From Gari tellinella (taxonomy: Eukaryota; Mollusca; Bivalvia; Cardiida; Psammobiidae), in assembly GCA_922989275.2 (NCBI GenBank), contig OV277860.1, positions 47,314,400 to 47,378,399 of the forward strand: a stretch of 64,000 nucleotides of DNA. Direction: 5' to 3'. Of the stretch, positions 35,693-47,740 are shown piece after piece. A model generated the notes under the pieces. The model did no database searches and was not told the DNA's origin. It saw nothing but the letters and a program-made list of their open reading frames with translations. The number at the start of each line of letters is the position of its first letter. Positions within the stretch are counted from its first letter, which is position 1. A program made the position numbers and the translations under genes.

Positions 35693-35870
35693 GCAATAAA
35701 TTAAAGAGTAAAATGCATATCTATTGAGTAATGGGTAAAAGTAAAGCAGAAAGCTCCTTTTAGAGCCATGCACATTAGGAATAAACCTGTTTTTGAGGTG
35801 GTTTTGATTGACTTTGCAGTAATTATAGTTTACTATGTAATTACCCGGTAAGCGGTATTTTCATTATACA

Positions 35871-38260
35871 CATGGGTGAAAGTTTTCCGTATTGTGACGG
35901 AATTCCGTATTTCCGAAATTGGCGAGGGTCATTTTTCCAGAACGGGGGGGTGTAGAGGATGTCTTTGTCGAGTAAGATTGAAAAAACAAAATCGAAGGTG
36001 ATTTCTAGAGCTGTTAGTTGAAATTACGGTGTCAATGTTCGCCAATGTTATCGTTCGGCCCTATCGTTCGTCGTACTATAACGGTGACGGCAAAATCCGA
36101 GTGAACCAAAACAAATTGGACTGGTTGCCGAATTAGGTTGCTACTCGCACGCGGACAGCGTTGAAACCACGGAAACCAGTCTCTGACCAAACATTTCCGT
36201 AGTTGATTTCAATAATATGACAGGCTTGCTAAAAATAACGAGGTAAGCAAATTTATGAGGGGGCTGTTTGTGATTTTGATCTTGTTACCGATAATTTTCT
36301 GTAGCGGTACGAAAAACTTCTTTTGGAAAATCTAAAATCTCTTTCTTCGGAGTCTTACTAGGCGCTCATTGTTTTATGAATCATCTGATTACCAGACGCT
36401 AAACTATATCACGCGGAACGCTTCGTGTTTTATCGTTGGTGCATCAAAATGCAATTAGCTCATTTTGTCACCAGTTTTCGCGAATTTAAAATACCGGCGT
36501 ATCTGTCAAATGCAGCTGAATGGTTATCTTTAATGAAACGCGAACTAAACAAAATTAGGAGATTGAATAGGAAATTCGGCTGAAAATCCGGTTTTATTAT
36601 AAAACAAGTAGCTTACTCAGTTACTGAAGTATTAATGCCACCTTTTTTAATTGTTCACATTACATATTATTGGACTGTTAAACAATCCGTTTTCTATGGC
36701 TATAAAGTATTGAAAGGGTATTTTAATAGCATTCTTATCATTAAAGTAATTGATAGTAACCATTTAATTCATTAAGTAAAGAAATATTTATCTGATTTGG
36801 GTAACCCAATATTAAAATTTAGTCTAGCATCACAGCTTTGAAACGGTTTAGAAAAATCAAAATGTATAAAATTGAACCACTTAAATCATTTTTAGGGAGG
36901 CCTCTTGTTCCATCACTATGGGAAGGCTTCCCTCTCCCATCATAGCCTACTGCTTTAAATTTTGTGCCACTTAGTTTTAACTTTCTGAAAGCAAATTGAA
37001 CATGAAAATGAGAGCTAAAATAAACTCACACACAGATCACGGTTAGAAATCGTTTATCAAGAAACCATTTATCAATCAAATAAAGTAGACATGGCACAGA
37101 GGTAAGTTATTTACTTTATGAGTAAACCCTTTGAGCAGAGAGAGGGAGGTATTTTCATTAGGATAAGTGAAATGCCTATCCCCACCCCTCTCAAATGTCA
37201 TGCCTTTAAATGTACAAAACTTTAGAATGGCCTGTACACATAATAATGAAAAAATATTTCTTAAATATATTTATAGGGTAACCCAAGTCCCATGCCATTT
37301 TTTAAAAAATCATATTATGAGGCGGAAGTATGTGGTCAGCACCTGCCCCTTCATATATATAATCATGCACCTATGCACTGGTCTGTATAAATGAAATATA
37401 GGTGTCAAAACAGGATCAGACAGGACTGGGTGTTTTCTGTGACAATGGCTTTTAGTATCTGTACGATAGTTTAACTATATTCAACTGAAAAGTACTGACA
37501 ACAATGATTTATTTGAATACTCTAAACTGTTAACTGAACGCAAGGGCCGGTTATGAATTATATGTACATCTATCCTGTACGAACAGTGTAGACTAAGATC
37601 AGAATGTTCCCATCAGAACCTTCTGAATGGGATATGTACAGTATCCTTGCAAAAGCTTATACAACCAGAGTCAGTTTTTATGGTAAAGCTTGACTGGAAA
37701 TAGAGTATGTTCTAAATGTTTTGTATTGGATCTAGTAATACATGTCATAATTTTTAAGTGTCAGTGATACAAAATCTTATACATACAGCTAGCTTTATAA
37801 AACAGTATAATGATAGAAAACCTAAATACCATCTCATATTTTTCTCCCTTGGAGCTAACTCATACATGGACCTAACTAGAAACATATTTTTGTGGCCTTA
37901 CAATGATAATTGTAAAAGCAAAGTGCTTATAAATTACTTTGGAGTATAACAGTTTGCTGAAAGCAATTTCCATCTTTTGTTAAATAAAATCAAAATTAAG
38001 ATTTATTTTTCAATCCTTGGAAAACATTAATGCTTATGACCAAGAAAATTATTTTTATATTTTTCCATTGCTTGTCATTTTCAAACAATTTTCAAACAGT
38101 TTCAGACCTTCAAAATGCTTAAAACCCAGGAGCTTCCGGGGGCCTCCGGCCCCCTGGTCCCCCAGCCAGGGCCTTGCCCTGGACCCACTGGGGGCCCTAG
38201 CGGCCCCCGAGCCCCCAGCATAGTTTTCAGTATTTTCAGTTTTGCCAACTTTCACCCATG
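35871..38260. mobile_element. 2.39-kb TIR transposon of unknown family
   Basis: Ends CATGGGTGAAAGTT and AACTTTCACCCATG are perfect inverse 14-mers, and TATACA is repeated directly at 35865-35870 and 38261-38266 as a 6-bp target duplication. The last ~130 bp (38118-38222) are strikingly GC-rich in an AT-rich element. No transposase domain was recognised. Confidence 0.7.
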
Positions 38261-38284
38261 TATACAGTCAAACTTGCAATAATA

Positions 38285-39115
38285 GGCCCGAGGTTATAAA
38301 ACTTTGTTTGAGTCTAGACTCAGGCTCAACTTTTGGACTCTGTTGAGGTATTCACTCAACTGGAGGTTACAAAACTGTTAGAGTCTAGACTCAGCTGAGT
38401 TTATTATTTTTCATTATCCTAAGCGATCTCTTTTGATCCGAGTATCGAAAACGCAAGCTTTTTACGGTTTGGGATTATATTTACCGAATAAACAGTAAAG
38501 ATCTAGATCTACACTGGTATTAAAATAAATTTTCGACATAATTTTCAGATTTTGATCCGAACTAGATCTATTGGGTTGTTGTTTTTGCTTCATTAGATCT
38601 AATGGGCATAATAAAACGTATTTATATTCTATGATTCTGGATGATAAGTAGATCTAACTAGGCAAAAAGACGCCTTTATAAACGTCAAGCTATTATTCAA
38701 GTTACATGCATTTACAAATTTTGTGACGTCACACGTCTAAATTTAGAACTGCATGTATGCAGGTAGATCGATATAGCGAGGGGTCGTTGGTTCGATACCC
38801 ATGACCGGACTCTTTTTTTCATAGAGTTTTTTCTACTATTTGTTTCAGAAACTCAATATAAATGTATAATAAAATCATTTTTATTTAAGATACGTTGATT
38901 TAATCAATAGAATTAGAATAACTGTCAGATAGTCTATAAAACGCGTCTTGAGTCTGAGTCTGGTCATTGTTTGACTCACAAATCTTGAGTCTAGACTCAA
39001 TAAATCGGTGTGAGTTTGGACTCAGGATTTTTGAATCCAGACTCCGGTTTGAGTGAAAACCTTGAGTGTGAGCATGAGTCTAGACTCAAAAAAAAAGTTT
39101 TATAACCTCGGGGCC
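38285..39115. mobile_element. F8 element, ~830 bp
   Basis: GGCCCGAGGTTATAAAACTT at the left and AAGTTTTATAACCTCGGGGCC at the right, with TGAGTCTAGACTCA motifs repeated near both ends. A tRNA B-box-like GGTTCGATACCC lies inside at about 38791. Confidence 0.75.
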
Positions 39116-39515
39116 TGGCCATTGATTAAAAGAATAATTACAATGTACATGTACCTGCCAGGTAACCCGGCTTCTGATTAGGTTCAAACTGTTTGAAATG
39201 GGTTTACAGATTTCTGCATAAATACGTTTCTTGAGAAAGAATAGTGTTCCCCATTGCTTTTCTATATATAAATTGCTCATGTTGCTCTGACAAGAACTTC
39301 AATCATAATTCTTGTTACTCTTTATTTTCAGAGTATAAAGCAAACAAAACTGTGCAAAATATTATGGGAAGAGATTATCAATCTGACATCAACTAGAATA
39401 TACAGCAAAGACAATGTCCTACTGTTACCACAACTCAGGAAAAGCCCTCGTTTTGTTATTTTAAAGCAGGTGACTGCTTAAAGCAGGATGAGCATAAAGC
39501 AGCTGCCACATGTCT

Positions 39516-39789
39516 TAGTCCATCACCTCATAGCCTGATTCTGATATTGAATATAGGTGAACACTTAAAGCAGGTTGAAAGTAAAGCAGAATGCGCATTG
39601 AGGTGCATTCTGCTTTAATTTCAGCCTGCATTAAGCTTCTATCAGGTATAATATATATATATAAATATAGAAACTATTTCTTATGGACGTTATGATAGAT
39701 ATTCATGACTGTATAAAGTGGAACTATTTTCTACAGTGGAGGAATAAATTAAAGGAATAAAAAGGTGTATTTATAGGGTAATGGGTTAA
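39516..39789 (+). mobile_element. F3 MITE
   Basis: GTCCATCACCTCATAGCCTG to GGGTAATGGGTTAA; hairpin GGTTGAAAGTAAAGCAGAAT and inverse, plus a TA run at 39650-39668. Confidence 0.75.
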
Positions 39790-40221
39790 ATAATTATTAG
39801 CGAGTCTTCTTCCGAGTGATCATTTTGGGATAATAGGAGGACTTCACAAGTTTTCACCTGCAGAAACATGCAAGGATCTGAATATAGTACGTCGTAGAAT
39901 CCTATAAAGGCTTTTACACGACAAATGTATGAAGTATTTCTGTAAAGCAACACTTCAGCTATTGCGACCATTGACATCACTGATCAACAGATAACCTTTC
40001 CATCAATAATTATTTGAGTTAATCACAAAGTTAAAATTGTAAATTGTCAATGTAGATCAAGAACATACTTTCAGCTTCTATGATTTTCTATAAAACCAGA
40101 AAGCTACTGAGAATACAATCAAACTTGTGTAAAGCGATCAATGAAAAGAAGTAAGTTGTAAAAACAGATAGCAGTTTAATGCAGGTTATAAAGACTGCCA
40201 TACTTATTCATGTAGTGTCAC

Positions 40222-40474
40222 TTATCCCATTCTCCCACTAATACACCTTTTTATGCCTATAATTAATTCCTCCACTTAACAAAATAGTTCTCTTTCATAC
40301 AGTCATGATTATGTATCATAGGAAATATTTTTCTATATCCTAGTAGATGATAGCCAAAAGCAGGCTGAAAGTAAAGCAGAATGCGCCTTAAGGCACATTC
40401 TGCTTTACTTTCAACCTGCTTTAAGTTATAATCTTTCTTTTAAACTAGAAACAGGCTATGGGGTAATGGGTTAA
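40222..40474 (-). mobile_element. F3 MITE
   Basis: ATCCCATTCTCCCACTAATA to CTATGGGGTAATGGGTTAA; hairpin with apex CGCCTTAAGGCA near 40384. Confidence 0.8.
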
Positions 40475-40726
40475 CACAGGTTTGACTATAATATGAAACA
40501 AATAATAAGTTATTACATGGAGATGCAGAAAGAAATTGGAAAATTGCTGAAACACCCAAAATTCAGTCAACGTATGTTAAGCATACTGGTGGCTAATGAT
40601 CAATGCTGAACAGAGATAACGCAGAAAGCTTCTAAAGAATTACATGCTTAACTTATTGAGCTTATTAAGTTTACTCATTGTTTACAAACAGTGTACCGGT
40701 AACTGTGAAGTCTACACTTTTCCCAT

Positions 40727-40850
40727 GAAGAAACTTAAGACCCAGATTAAAAGGCTCCTGTAGGAGGGCTCAATTAACTTAGTATTCTTGAGGAGCCCTC
40801 AGATCAGGGTCTACACTGTTTGCATAGGACAAGTGTACTCTTCACAGGTA
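40727..40850. repeat. beta hairpin core, disrupted
   Basis: AGACCCAGATTAAAAGGCTC, AGGAGCCCTCAGATCAGG and CTACACTGTTTGCATAGGAC; the two arms are separated by extra sequence. F4-like without clear ends. Confidence 0.5.
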
Positions 40851-40940
40851 CACAATGTGTTCATGCAGTTTATGCTCATTGCTACGGTTGAATGTATGAT
40901 TAGAAGTTTGGCTGTATTGGCACTTTTATGTAGAGCCCTG

Positions 40941-41181
40941 GTGCCCGTTTCATAAAACTTCTTACAACAAATGTTGTCGTAAGTCAGATTATAAAACTCT
41001 ATTTTATTACTTATTTCTCTACCTAATCCTGTCTAGTGACACCTTTTTGGAATCGTCTTTTCAAGACGATTCCAAAGAGGTGTCACAAGACAGCATTAGA
41101 TATAGAGAAACAAGAAAAAATGTATTTTTGATATTAGACTTACGATTGTTTTTGTCGTAAGTTTTTTATGAAACGGGCACC
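40941..41181. mobile_element. F6 MITE
   Basis: GTGCCCGTTTCATAAAACTT and its inverse ending GAAACGGGCAC. Hairpin GACACCTTTTTGGAATCGTC/inverse, and CTAATCCTGTCT arms. Confidence 0.85.
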
Positions 41182-41189
41182 GGGGCTCT

Positions 41190-41425
41190 AGGCTATAAAA
41201 CTTAAAACAAACTCTGTGCTCAAAACTCAGTTTCGATTACCGGCTCTAGTTTTTACATAACCCGCTTTAACTGATTCTAGTAACCTCATTTGAGTTTAAC
41301 TTAACAGTAGAATTATGTTTGCAAATACTAGTTATATAATAAAATATTTGCTGATGAAGTGTTATGAGCTGAGAAAAATTCTGAGCTTGAGCACAGAGTT
41401 GTTTTAAGTTTTATAGCCTGATGTT
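41190..41425. repeat. inverted-repeat element (CTATAAAACTTAAAAC arms)
   Basis: GGCTATAAAACTTAAAACAA with ACTCTGTGCTCA on the left. TGAGCACAGAGTTGTTTTAA with GTTTTATAGCC on the right. Loop of about 150 bp. Confidence 0.65.
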
Positions 41426-41609
41426 AAAAAGGTCTTTGATAAACTTGGCCTTTCTGTTATTGACCTGAAATAAAAGTATTCGAAATGACATGTTCATTAT
41501 ATATGTTTCATTTATCCCTGTGGTATGGAATTACATGTATGTACTTATATCATTTTTATAACCTACAAAGGACTGCTAAATTGTTTTGAATTATGTCCGT
41601 TTCTGCAAA

Positions 41610-42042
41610 TGTTGGAGGGGAAAGCAGATACAGAGAAACCTGGGCAATGCCTTACTCTTTTTAAATAGTCCTCTGGAGCCCGCCTTACAAAACGTTGTAT
41701 GAAAAATCTGTCGTAAGGCTGATTCTAAAATTGTCAATTACAAGTGTATTATTTATTTCTCCATCTAATCCTGTCTTGTGACATCTCTTTATAATCGTCT
41801 TGAAAAGACGATTCCAAAGAGATGTCATAAGACAGGATTATATTGAGAAGTCAGAAATTAAATGTATTTGAAAGTTTAGACTTACGGCAGTTTTTGTCGT
41901 ACAAAGTTTTATGAAACGGGCCCCAGGTTCTTGCTCGGTGTATAGCACTGATACATGGGATCTCAGTTCAGACAGCAGGAGAACAAACCTCACGACCCCC
42001 TGGATTGACAGTTTAACATGTCACCACTAGACCGCCGGTGTA
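41610..42042 (-). repeat. tRNA-derived SINE split by an F6 MITE
   Basis: On the minus strand the head has GGCGGTCTAGTGGTGACATG (A-box-like), then GTATCAGTGCTATACAC. The body continues after the insertion with AAGAGTAAGGCATTGCCC and CTCTGTATCTGC. The same order appears at 62162-62400, where it is uninterrupted, which proves the split. Confidence 0.6.
41684..41925. mobile_element. F6 MITE inside the SINE
   Basis: GGAGCCCGCCTTACAAAACG to GTTTTATGAAACGGGCCCC with hairpin GACATCTCTTTATAATCGTC/inverse. Confidence 0.82.
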
Positions 42043-42161
42043 CTGCTACATACCGGTAGACTAAGTTCAGTCAATGAAGGGCAATTACTCCAACATGTAT
42101 GGGTCAATCTTGCTGGTGATGAAATTTGTTCAAAGATATTCTGCTTTACATTCAACCTGCC

Positions 42162-44123
42162 TTAACCCTTTCCTCCCTAAAACCTTAAATGGAAAATTCT
42201 AGCTTTCAATTTAGTCTTAGTCCATTTTTGACTTTTGAGGGTTGATTTTTACAATAAATGTTAAAACAAGAGGGCCTGAAGGCCCTGATATCGCTCACCA
42301 TTTGTAATGAAGCCTGATAACTTTACCTTTGAATTTCATCCGTTTTATTCTAAATCCATTCAAGTTTGTCGACCTACTGTAGTATAGTAGAGTACATCAA
42401 AGGCAAATAACAATGGGCCTAAACAATACTGAAATGAAGCCTTTTTCTAGCATTTCAAAGTATATCAAGGGCAGGTAACTATTGCCACAATGATAACATT
42501 TCAACAATAATTGCACTCCTTCAAGAACGTATAGCACAATCACCTGATCTGAACATTATTGAAATTATCTAGCTGTATATTAAGAGAAATCTGTCGTGCA
42601 GAGTGAATTTCATAAATAGCAATCAGGATTTGTACGATGAAAATGTTCGTATCGGGACTGAAATCCCACCGACCTATGTTCAAAACCTCTCCATGTCTAT
42701 TTCCCGTAGGATAATGCAGGTTATAACATTCAAAGGACATGTGACTTAGTATTTAGGTAAGAGAAATCAAGTTTATGTGTTCGTTTCTGTTAGAGTTTCT
42801 GTTATAAAAGCTTTGAAACACCCACTAATTATCCCGACCAAATCCAATATGGCCGCCATTTAACGAATACTTTTTGCACGGTACTGTTCATCCTTTGTGT
42901 ACAAGTATAATCAAAATCCATCGAAAACTGTAGTTGCAAGAGTGTAAACGCTGTAAAAGATGGCATTTTCAGCAATTCAAATATCTGGATCTATTTGTCA
43001 GATTCCAACCATAATCACCCTTTTTCGAACTCTTATGGTCATATACAATCTGGGCAAGTTTGAGAGAGCTTGGATAAATATTGTGGCCTCTAGAGCGTAA
43101 ACACTGTTAAATTTATCATTTTCAGCAATTCAAAGGTAGATAACTCCTGACCTATTAAACAGATTACAACCATAATTGAACTCATTTGAAGTCTTATGGT
43201 AATATACAATCTGAGTAAGTTTGAGAAAGATTGGATAAAATTTGTGGCCTCTAGAGCGTAAACATCATTAAATATGGCATTTTCAGCATTTAAAAGGTAG
43301 ATAACTCTCGACTTATGAGTCTGATTTCAACCATAATCTAACTCATCTGAACTCTTATAGTCATATACAATCTGAGCAAGTTTGAGATAGATTGGATAAA
43401 AATTGTGGACTCTAGAATGTAAATACTGTTAAATATGGCATTATCAGCAATTCAAAGGTAGATAATTCTTGATCTATTTGTCTGATTTCAATCAAAATCG
43501 AACTCTTATGGTCATATACAATCTGGGCAAGTTTTAAAAATATTGGATACATACTGTGGCCTCTAGAGTGTAAACACCGTTAAAAATGGCCTTTTCAGCA
43601 ATTCAAAGGTAGACAACTCTTGATCTATTAATCCGATTTCAACCACAATCGAACTCTTCCGAATTCTTATGGTAATGTACAATCTGGACAAGTTTTAGAA
43701 AGATTGGATAAATACTGTGGCCTATAGAGTGTAAACACTGTTAAATATACCATTTTCAGCAGTTCAAAGGTTGATAACTCATGACCTATTTGTCGGATTT
43801 CAACCATAATCGAACTCATTCGAGCTCTTATGGCAAGATACCATCTGAGCAAGTTCGAGAAAGATTGGATAAATATTGTGGCCTCTAGAGTGTAAACACT
43901 AAAATTGTTGACGACGGACGCCGGACATTCAAGGATTGCAAAAGCTCACCCTGAGCTAGCTCAGGTGAGCTAATGACAAACCGTAAGGATCCTGATCAGA
44001 GGGCTCCTTAAGGAGCCTTCTGATCAGGGTCTTTACTGTTTGCATAGGACAAGAGTATTCCTCACTGTGACAGGTATACTGTTTGCAAATGACGCATATA
44101 TGTGTGACTAGGGTTCAGAGTTG
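42162..44123 (+). mobile_element. F4 MITE split by a Helitron-like element
   Basis: Left half TTAACCCTTTCCTCCCTAAA to ATAAATGTTAAAA (42162-42266). Right half from TGACAAACCGTAAGGATCCT through the beta hairpin to GTGACTAGGGTTCAGAG (43974-44123). F3-like pieces flank both sides (CTGCTTTACATTCAACCTGC before; CTAGAAACAGGCTATGGAG after). Confidence 0.78.
42267..43973. mobile_element. Helitron-like element with tandem array
   Basis: Begins CAAGAGGGCCTGAAGGCCCT then ATATCGCTCACC, and ends GACGGACGCCGGACATTC followed by a perfect hairpin (GCTCACCCTGAGCTAGC/inverse) and GAGCTAA. It interrupts F4 between A and T without a visible target duplication, as Helitrons do. About six ~155-bp units fill 42910-43905 (CATTTTCAGCAATTCAAAGG at ~42963, 43117, 43277, 43438, 43589, 43751). 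Similar element-borne ~160-bp arrays are known in bivalves. No RepHel gene: non-autonomous. Confidence 0.75.
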
Positions 44124-44416
44124 TGACCTACCTTCAAAACTAGAAACAGGCTATGGAGTAAAGGGGTCAACTCACTGTTCAACTATTTGATATTTGGTCA
44201 TAAAAGATTTCAACAACTTTGATTCACCTTTTTATTCATGAAAGGTAGAAAACTTTCAAACAGTTTAAAAGTTAAAAATCTTTCAAACAGTTTACATGAT
44301 TTAAATTAAACATAATAGTATTTATAATTTTATATAAATCTTTACATACAGCTAATGGCATATGAGGCAAATTTCTAGAAAGACGGAACTGGAGAAATGC
44401 AAACAGAGTAGATCCA

Positions 44417-44658
44417 GGGGCCCGTTTCATAAAACTTTGTACGACAAAACGGTCACAAGTCGAAACTATAAAATACATTTAATTTCTGATTTCTCTATCT
44501 AATCCTGCCTTGTGACATCTTTTTGGAATCGCCTTTTCAAGACGATTCCAAAGAGATGTCACAGGACAGGATTAGATGGAAAAATAAAATATAATTGAGA
44601 CTTTTATAATCTGACTTATGACAATATTTGTCATACAAAGTTTTTTGAAACAGGCCCC
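44417..44658. mobile_element. F6 MITE
   Basis: GGGGCCCGTTTCATAAAACT to GTTTTTTGAAACAGGCCCC; hairpin GACATCTTTTTGGAATCGCC/inverse. Confidence 0.85.
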
Positions 44659-44846
44659 AGATGAACAACCTATTTCCTAGAAGATCTTTATAACAAATTT
44701 TGTATCAACAAGTAGCATACAGGTAGCTATGGAAGATGACCACTGGAAGCCATTTTTCTTAGGTTGTGACCGTCTAAGCTTTATGACACAACCAGCTGTT
44801 CGGCTCTAAATGACCAACTGTGTCAATGAACCGTAAAAAATCATTT

Positions 44847-45075
44847 ATTATTTCTTTCCTCCCTGAAACCTCAAATGGACAATTCTAGTTTTTAATTAGG
44901 TCCAGTCCATTTTTGACTTCTAAGGGTTGATTTTTACAATATATGTCAAAAAGACAAACAGTGTACTCTTATCAGATGGCTCCTTAAGGAGCCCTCTGAT
45001 ATGGGTCTGTGTAAATCTTACAGGTATGCTGTTTGCAAGAATGCTTATATTCGTGACTAGGGTTCAAAGAGTTAA
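44847..45075 (+). mobile_element. F4 MITE
   Basis: TTATTTCTTTCCTCCCTGAA to GACTAGGGTTCAAAGAGTTAA. Beta hairpin partly lost on the left arm. Confidence 0.75.
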
Positions 45076-45173
45076 TTCAATACAACCTACGTTGAATATT
45101 TGGTCTTATCAAATGTTTAGACCAGCATGCAAAGTTGCCAACATTCCAGAAACAATGCCTTTTAAACCATGTA

Positions 45174-45381
45174 CAGTAAAACCTCTCTATTACAACCACT
45201 AAATTGTGTTAATTATGTACAAATGTATTTAACACAGGTGACAGCTTAAAGCAAGGTGAACGTAAAACAGAAAGCTCCTGAAGGAGCTTTTTGTTTTACG
45301 TTCACCTTGCTTTAAGCTGTTACAGCTATCTTTTATGTCATCTTTTAGCCATCTTTTTACTGGTCGTAAGAGAGGTTTTTC
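45174..45381. mobile_element. F2 MITE
   Basis: CAGTAAAACCTCTCTATTAC to GTAAGAGAGGTTTTTCTAT. The hairpin AAGCAAGGTGAACGTAAAAC with apex CTCCTGAAGGAG is nearly perfect. Confidence 0.85.
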
Positions 45382-46080
45382 TATATATGATCAATGATAA
45401 TATGGATATAAACTTGCATACATTTCACTAACAACAATTTCATAGAATCACTGGTATGATTTCATAAGCACGATTTATTCAGAGAAAGCAGAAAGAGATT
45501 CAACATGTAAAATGCTCGAATACAGAGCTGAAAATGCAGATTGGTGTAAAAACATGTCCGTAAAGCCTGTGTGCAGCCGCTGTAAAACCCATTGTCCTAT
45601 AAATGGGGTAGTGGGTTAATGAAATTTTGAGATTTCCAAACCTATTGCATGCTGGATAACTTATTTCATCGCAACAATTTACGTCTGCTACTGTTCTACA
45701 AATAGAATTTTAATTTTCTTTATTTCAAAACAGGGTCAGAATGTCAAACATTTTGGATCCTGACCAGATGCAGCATTACGCGGCATCTAATCAAGATCCA
45801 AACTATTACCAAAGGTTCTCATGGTTTCGTTCCAGCGTGCAAAAGGTTAAAACAGATGACACAAAGGTAAAGCAAAAAGCCTCTTTGATTATCTTTCTTC
45901 ACTACGGTACTTTTGTTATGCACATAACTTCCACCTCTATGAAGTATTTCATAATTGTATGGTCTTGAGTGACCACTTTGTACAGGTGGTTTACCTGTAT
46001 TGTGCTCATTGAATCAAGATTTGATAACGGGCAGTGGTAAACTCATAAGGAAATGTTTTAGATCAACAGTTTTGGAATCT
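45382..46080. other. gene-free stretch with one alpha core
   Basis: Only a decayed alpha hairpin at 45745-45812 (TTTTGGATCCTGACCAGATG and inverse) is recognisable. Confidence 0.45.
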
Positions 46081-46330
46081 TTAACCCATTACCCCATAAA
46101 TATGCTTTTTTACACCATTAATTTATTTCTTCACTGTAGAAAACAGTTCCAATTAATACAGTTATAAACATGTTCCACAAGAAGTATTTTCTATATCCTA
46201 GCAGATAGTACTTTAAAGCAGGCTGAAAGTAAAGCAGAATGCGCCATATATGATGCATTCTGCTTTATTTTCAACCTGCTTTAAGTGGTCTCCTGTCTTC
46301 AAATTTAGAAAAGGGCTATGGGGTAAAGAG
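46081..46330 (-). mobile_element. F3 MITE
   Basis: TTAACCCATTACCCCATAAA to GGCTATGGGGTAAAG. Hairpin apex is GCGCCATATATGATGCA. Confidence 0.82.
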
Positions 46331-46784
46331 CATAGATTTACATTAGCAGGTACACATTTTAATTCTATTAGATGATACAGGTAGAGAAAGACAACCAATT
46401 ATTCATTGAATATCTTAGAAAGCTGCTTCACATTATGTCAATTTCTCAGTTATAGGGAATAGTGGAGGTTTCGGTTAATCTTAATATAGCTCTGTTTAGA
46501 GACAGGTGGCTGCCTAAGCAGGCTTAAAAATACATTAAAACCTAATTTCAGCCTGCTATAAGCAGTCGCCTTTCTGAAAAGATAAAAAACCTGTCTTTTT
46601 ATCTCTCTGTTATCATTCCTTTACATGTGGAAAATAACTGCAATGTTTGACAGAGATAATATTGTGTACTGTAGGCGACACTTCTTAAACATATTTTCTG
46701 GAATACAATTAGTCAAACTTGTATCAAGCGACCAGTCAATAAAATAACCAAATACATGTACAGTAAATTAATTTTAATTCATGT

Positions 46785-46870
46785 AATTGCTTAATGCAAG
46801 ATAAAAATAATGTAGAAAGCTCCATTGGGAGCTTTCTGCATTATTTCTATCTTGCATTAAGCTACCACTT
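46785..46870. repeat. near-perfect hairpin of the TAATGCA type
   Basis: GCTTAATGCAAGATAAAAAT and inverse around GAAAGCTCCATTGGGAGCTTTC. Confidence 0.65.
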
Positions 46871-46873
46871 ATG

Positions 46874-47084
46874 TTAACCAATTCCCCATCAAATACTCCT
46901 TTTTACGCCTTCAATTTATTCCTCCATTGAAGAAAATATTGCCCCTTTATACAGTAATCAATATGCACATAAGAAGTATTTTCTATATTCTAGCAGATGG
47001 AAGCTTAAAGCAGACTGAAAATAAAGCTTTACTTTCAACCTGCTTTAAGAGGTCACCTATCTTCATTACTAGGTAATGGGTTAA
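46874..47084 (-). mobile_element. F3 MITE
   Basis: TTAACCAATTCCCCATCAAA to AGGTAATGGGTTAA; one hairpin arm shortened. It shares its right TTAA with the next F4. Confidence 0.75.
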
Positions 47085-47331
47085 CCCTTTGAACCCTAGT
47101 CCCGCCTATAGGCGTCCAGTTCAAAAAGTGTACATGTTAATAGTCCACTTGTCCTATGCAAACAGTGAAGACCCAGATCAGAGGGCTCCGAAAGGAGCCC
47201 TCTGATCAGGGTCTTCACTGTTTGTCATAATGTCAAACATTGACAAAAACAACCATTAAAAGGCAGAAATGGACTAGACGAAAATGGAAACTGGCATTGT
47301 CCATTTAAAGTTTCAGGGAGGAAAGAGTTAA
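47081..47331 (-). mobile_element. F4 MITE, intact
   Basis: TTAACCCTTTGAACCCTAGT to CAGGGAGGAAAGAGTTAA. Beta hairpin GATCAGAGGGCTCCGAAAGG and inverse. Confidence 0.88.
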
Positions 47332-47740
47332 GAGTTCTTCAAGCTACTCCACTGAGTGGTCACTTAGTACAAGATTGACTTATCTCAAGAATACAATTAT
47401 CTTTGGGATACAAAGACAGATAGTCTCTAGAATATATACAGATTTATCCAATTTATTTACGAGCCCTCTGATCTGGGTCTACACATTTTTGCAAAGGGCA
47501 AGTTATTTTTCATGGGTACATTGTTTGTAAAGGACTCAATGATTTTTTTGTTTTTTTTATTTACTTCACTGCTTTACCCAAAGTGAACTGGTATATGCAA
47601 AGAATCTTGATCTTGATCAGATGCTGCATAATTCTATATTCTACAGACAGCTCTCAATATCCAAGTACATGTATAAGGAAGAAATATCAAAGGAAGCACT
47701 GATGGAAGAAACACTATATCCAGTCAAATTTGTGTTAACA

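Noticed and set aside
44927..45202. Plus-strand frame of ~90 codons
   Set aside because: It crosses an F4 hairpin and the start of an F2 element; no domain, no splice context.
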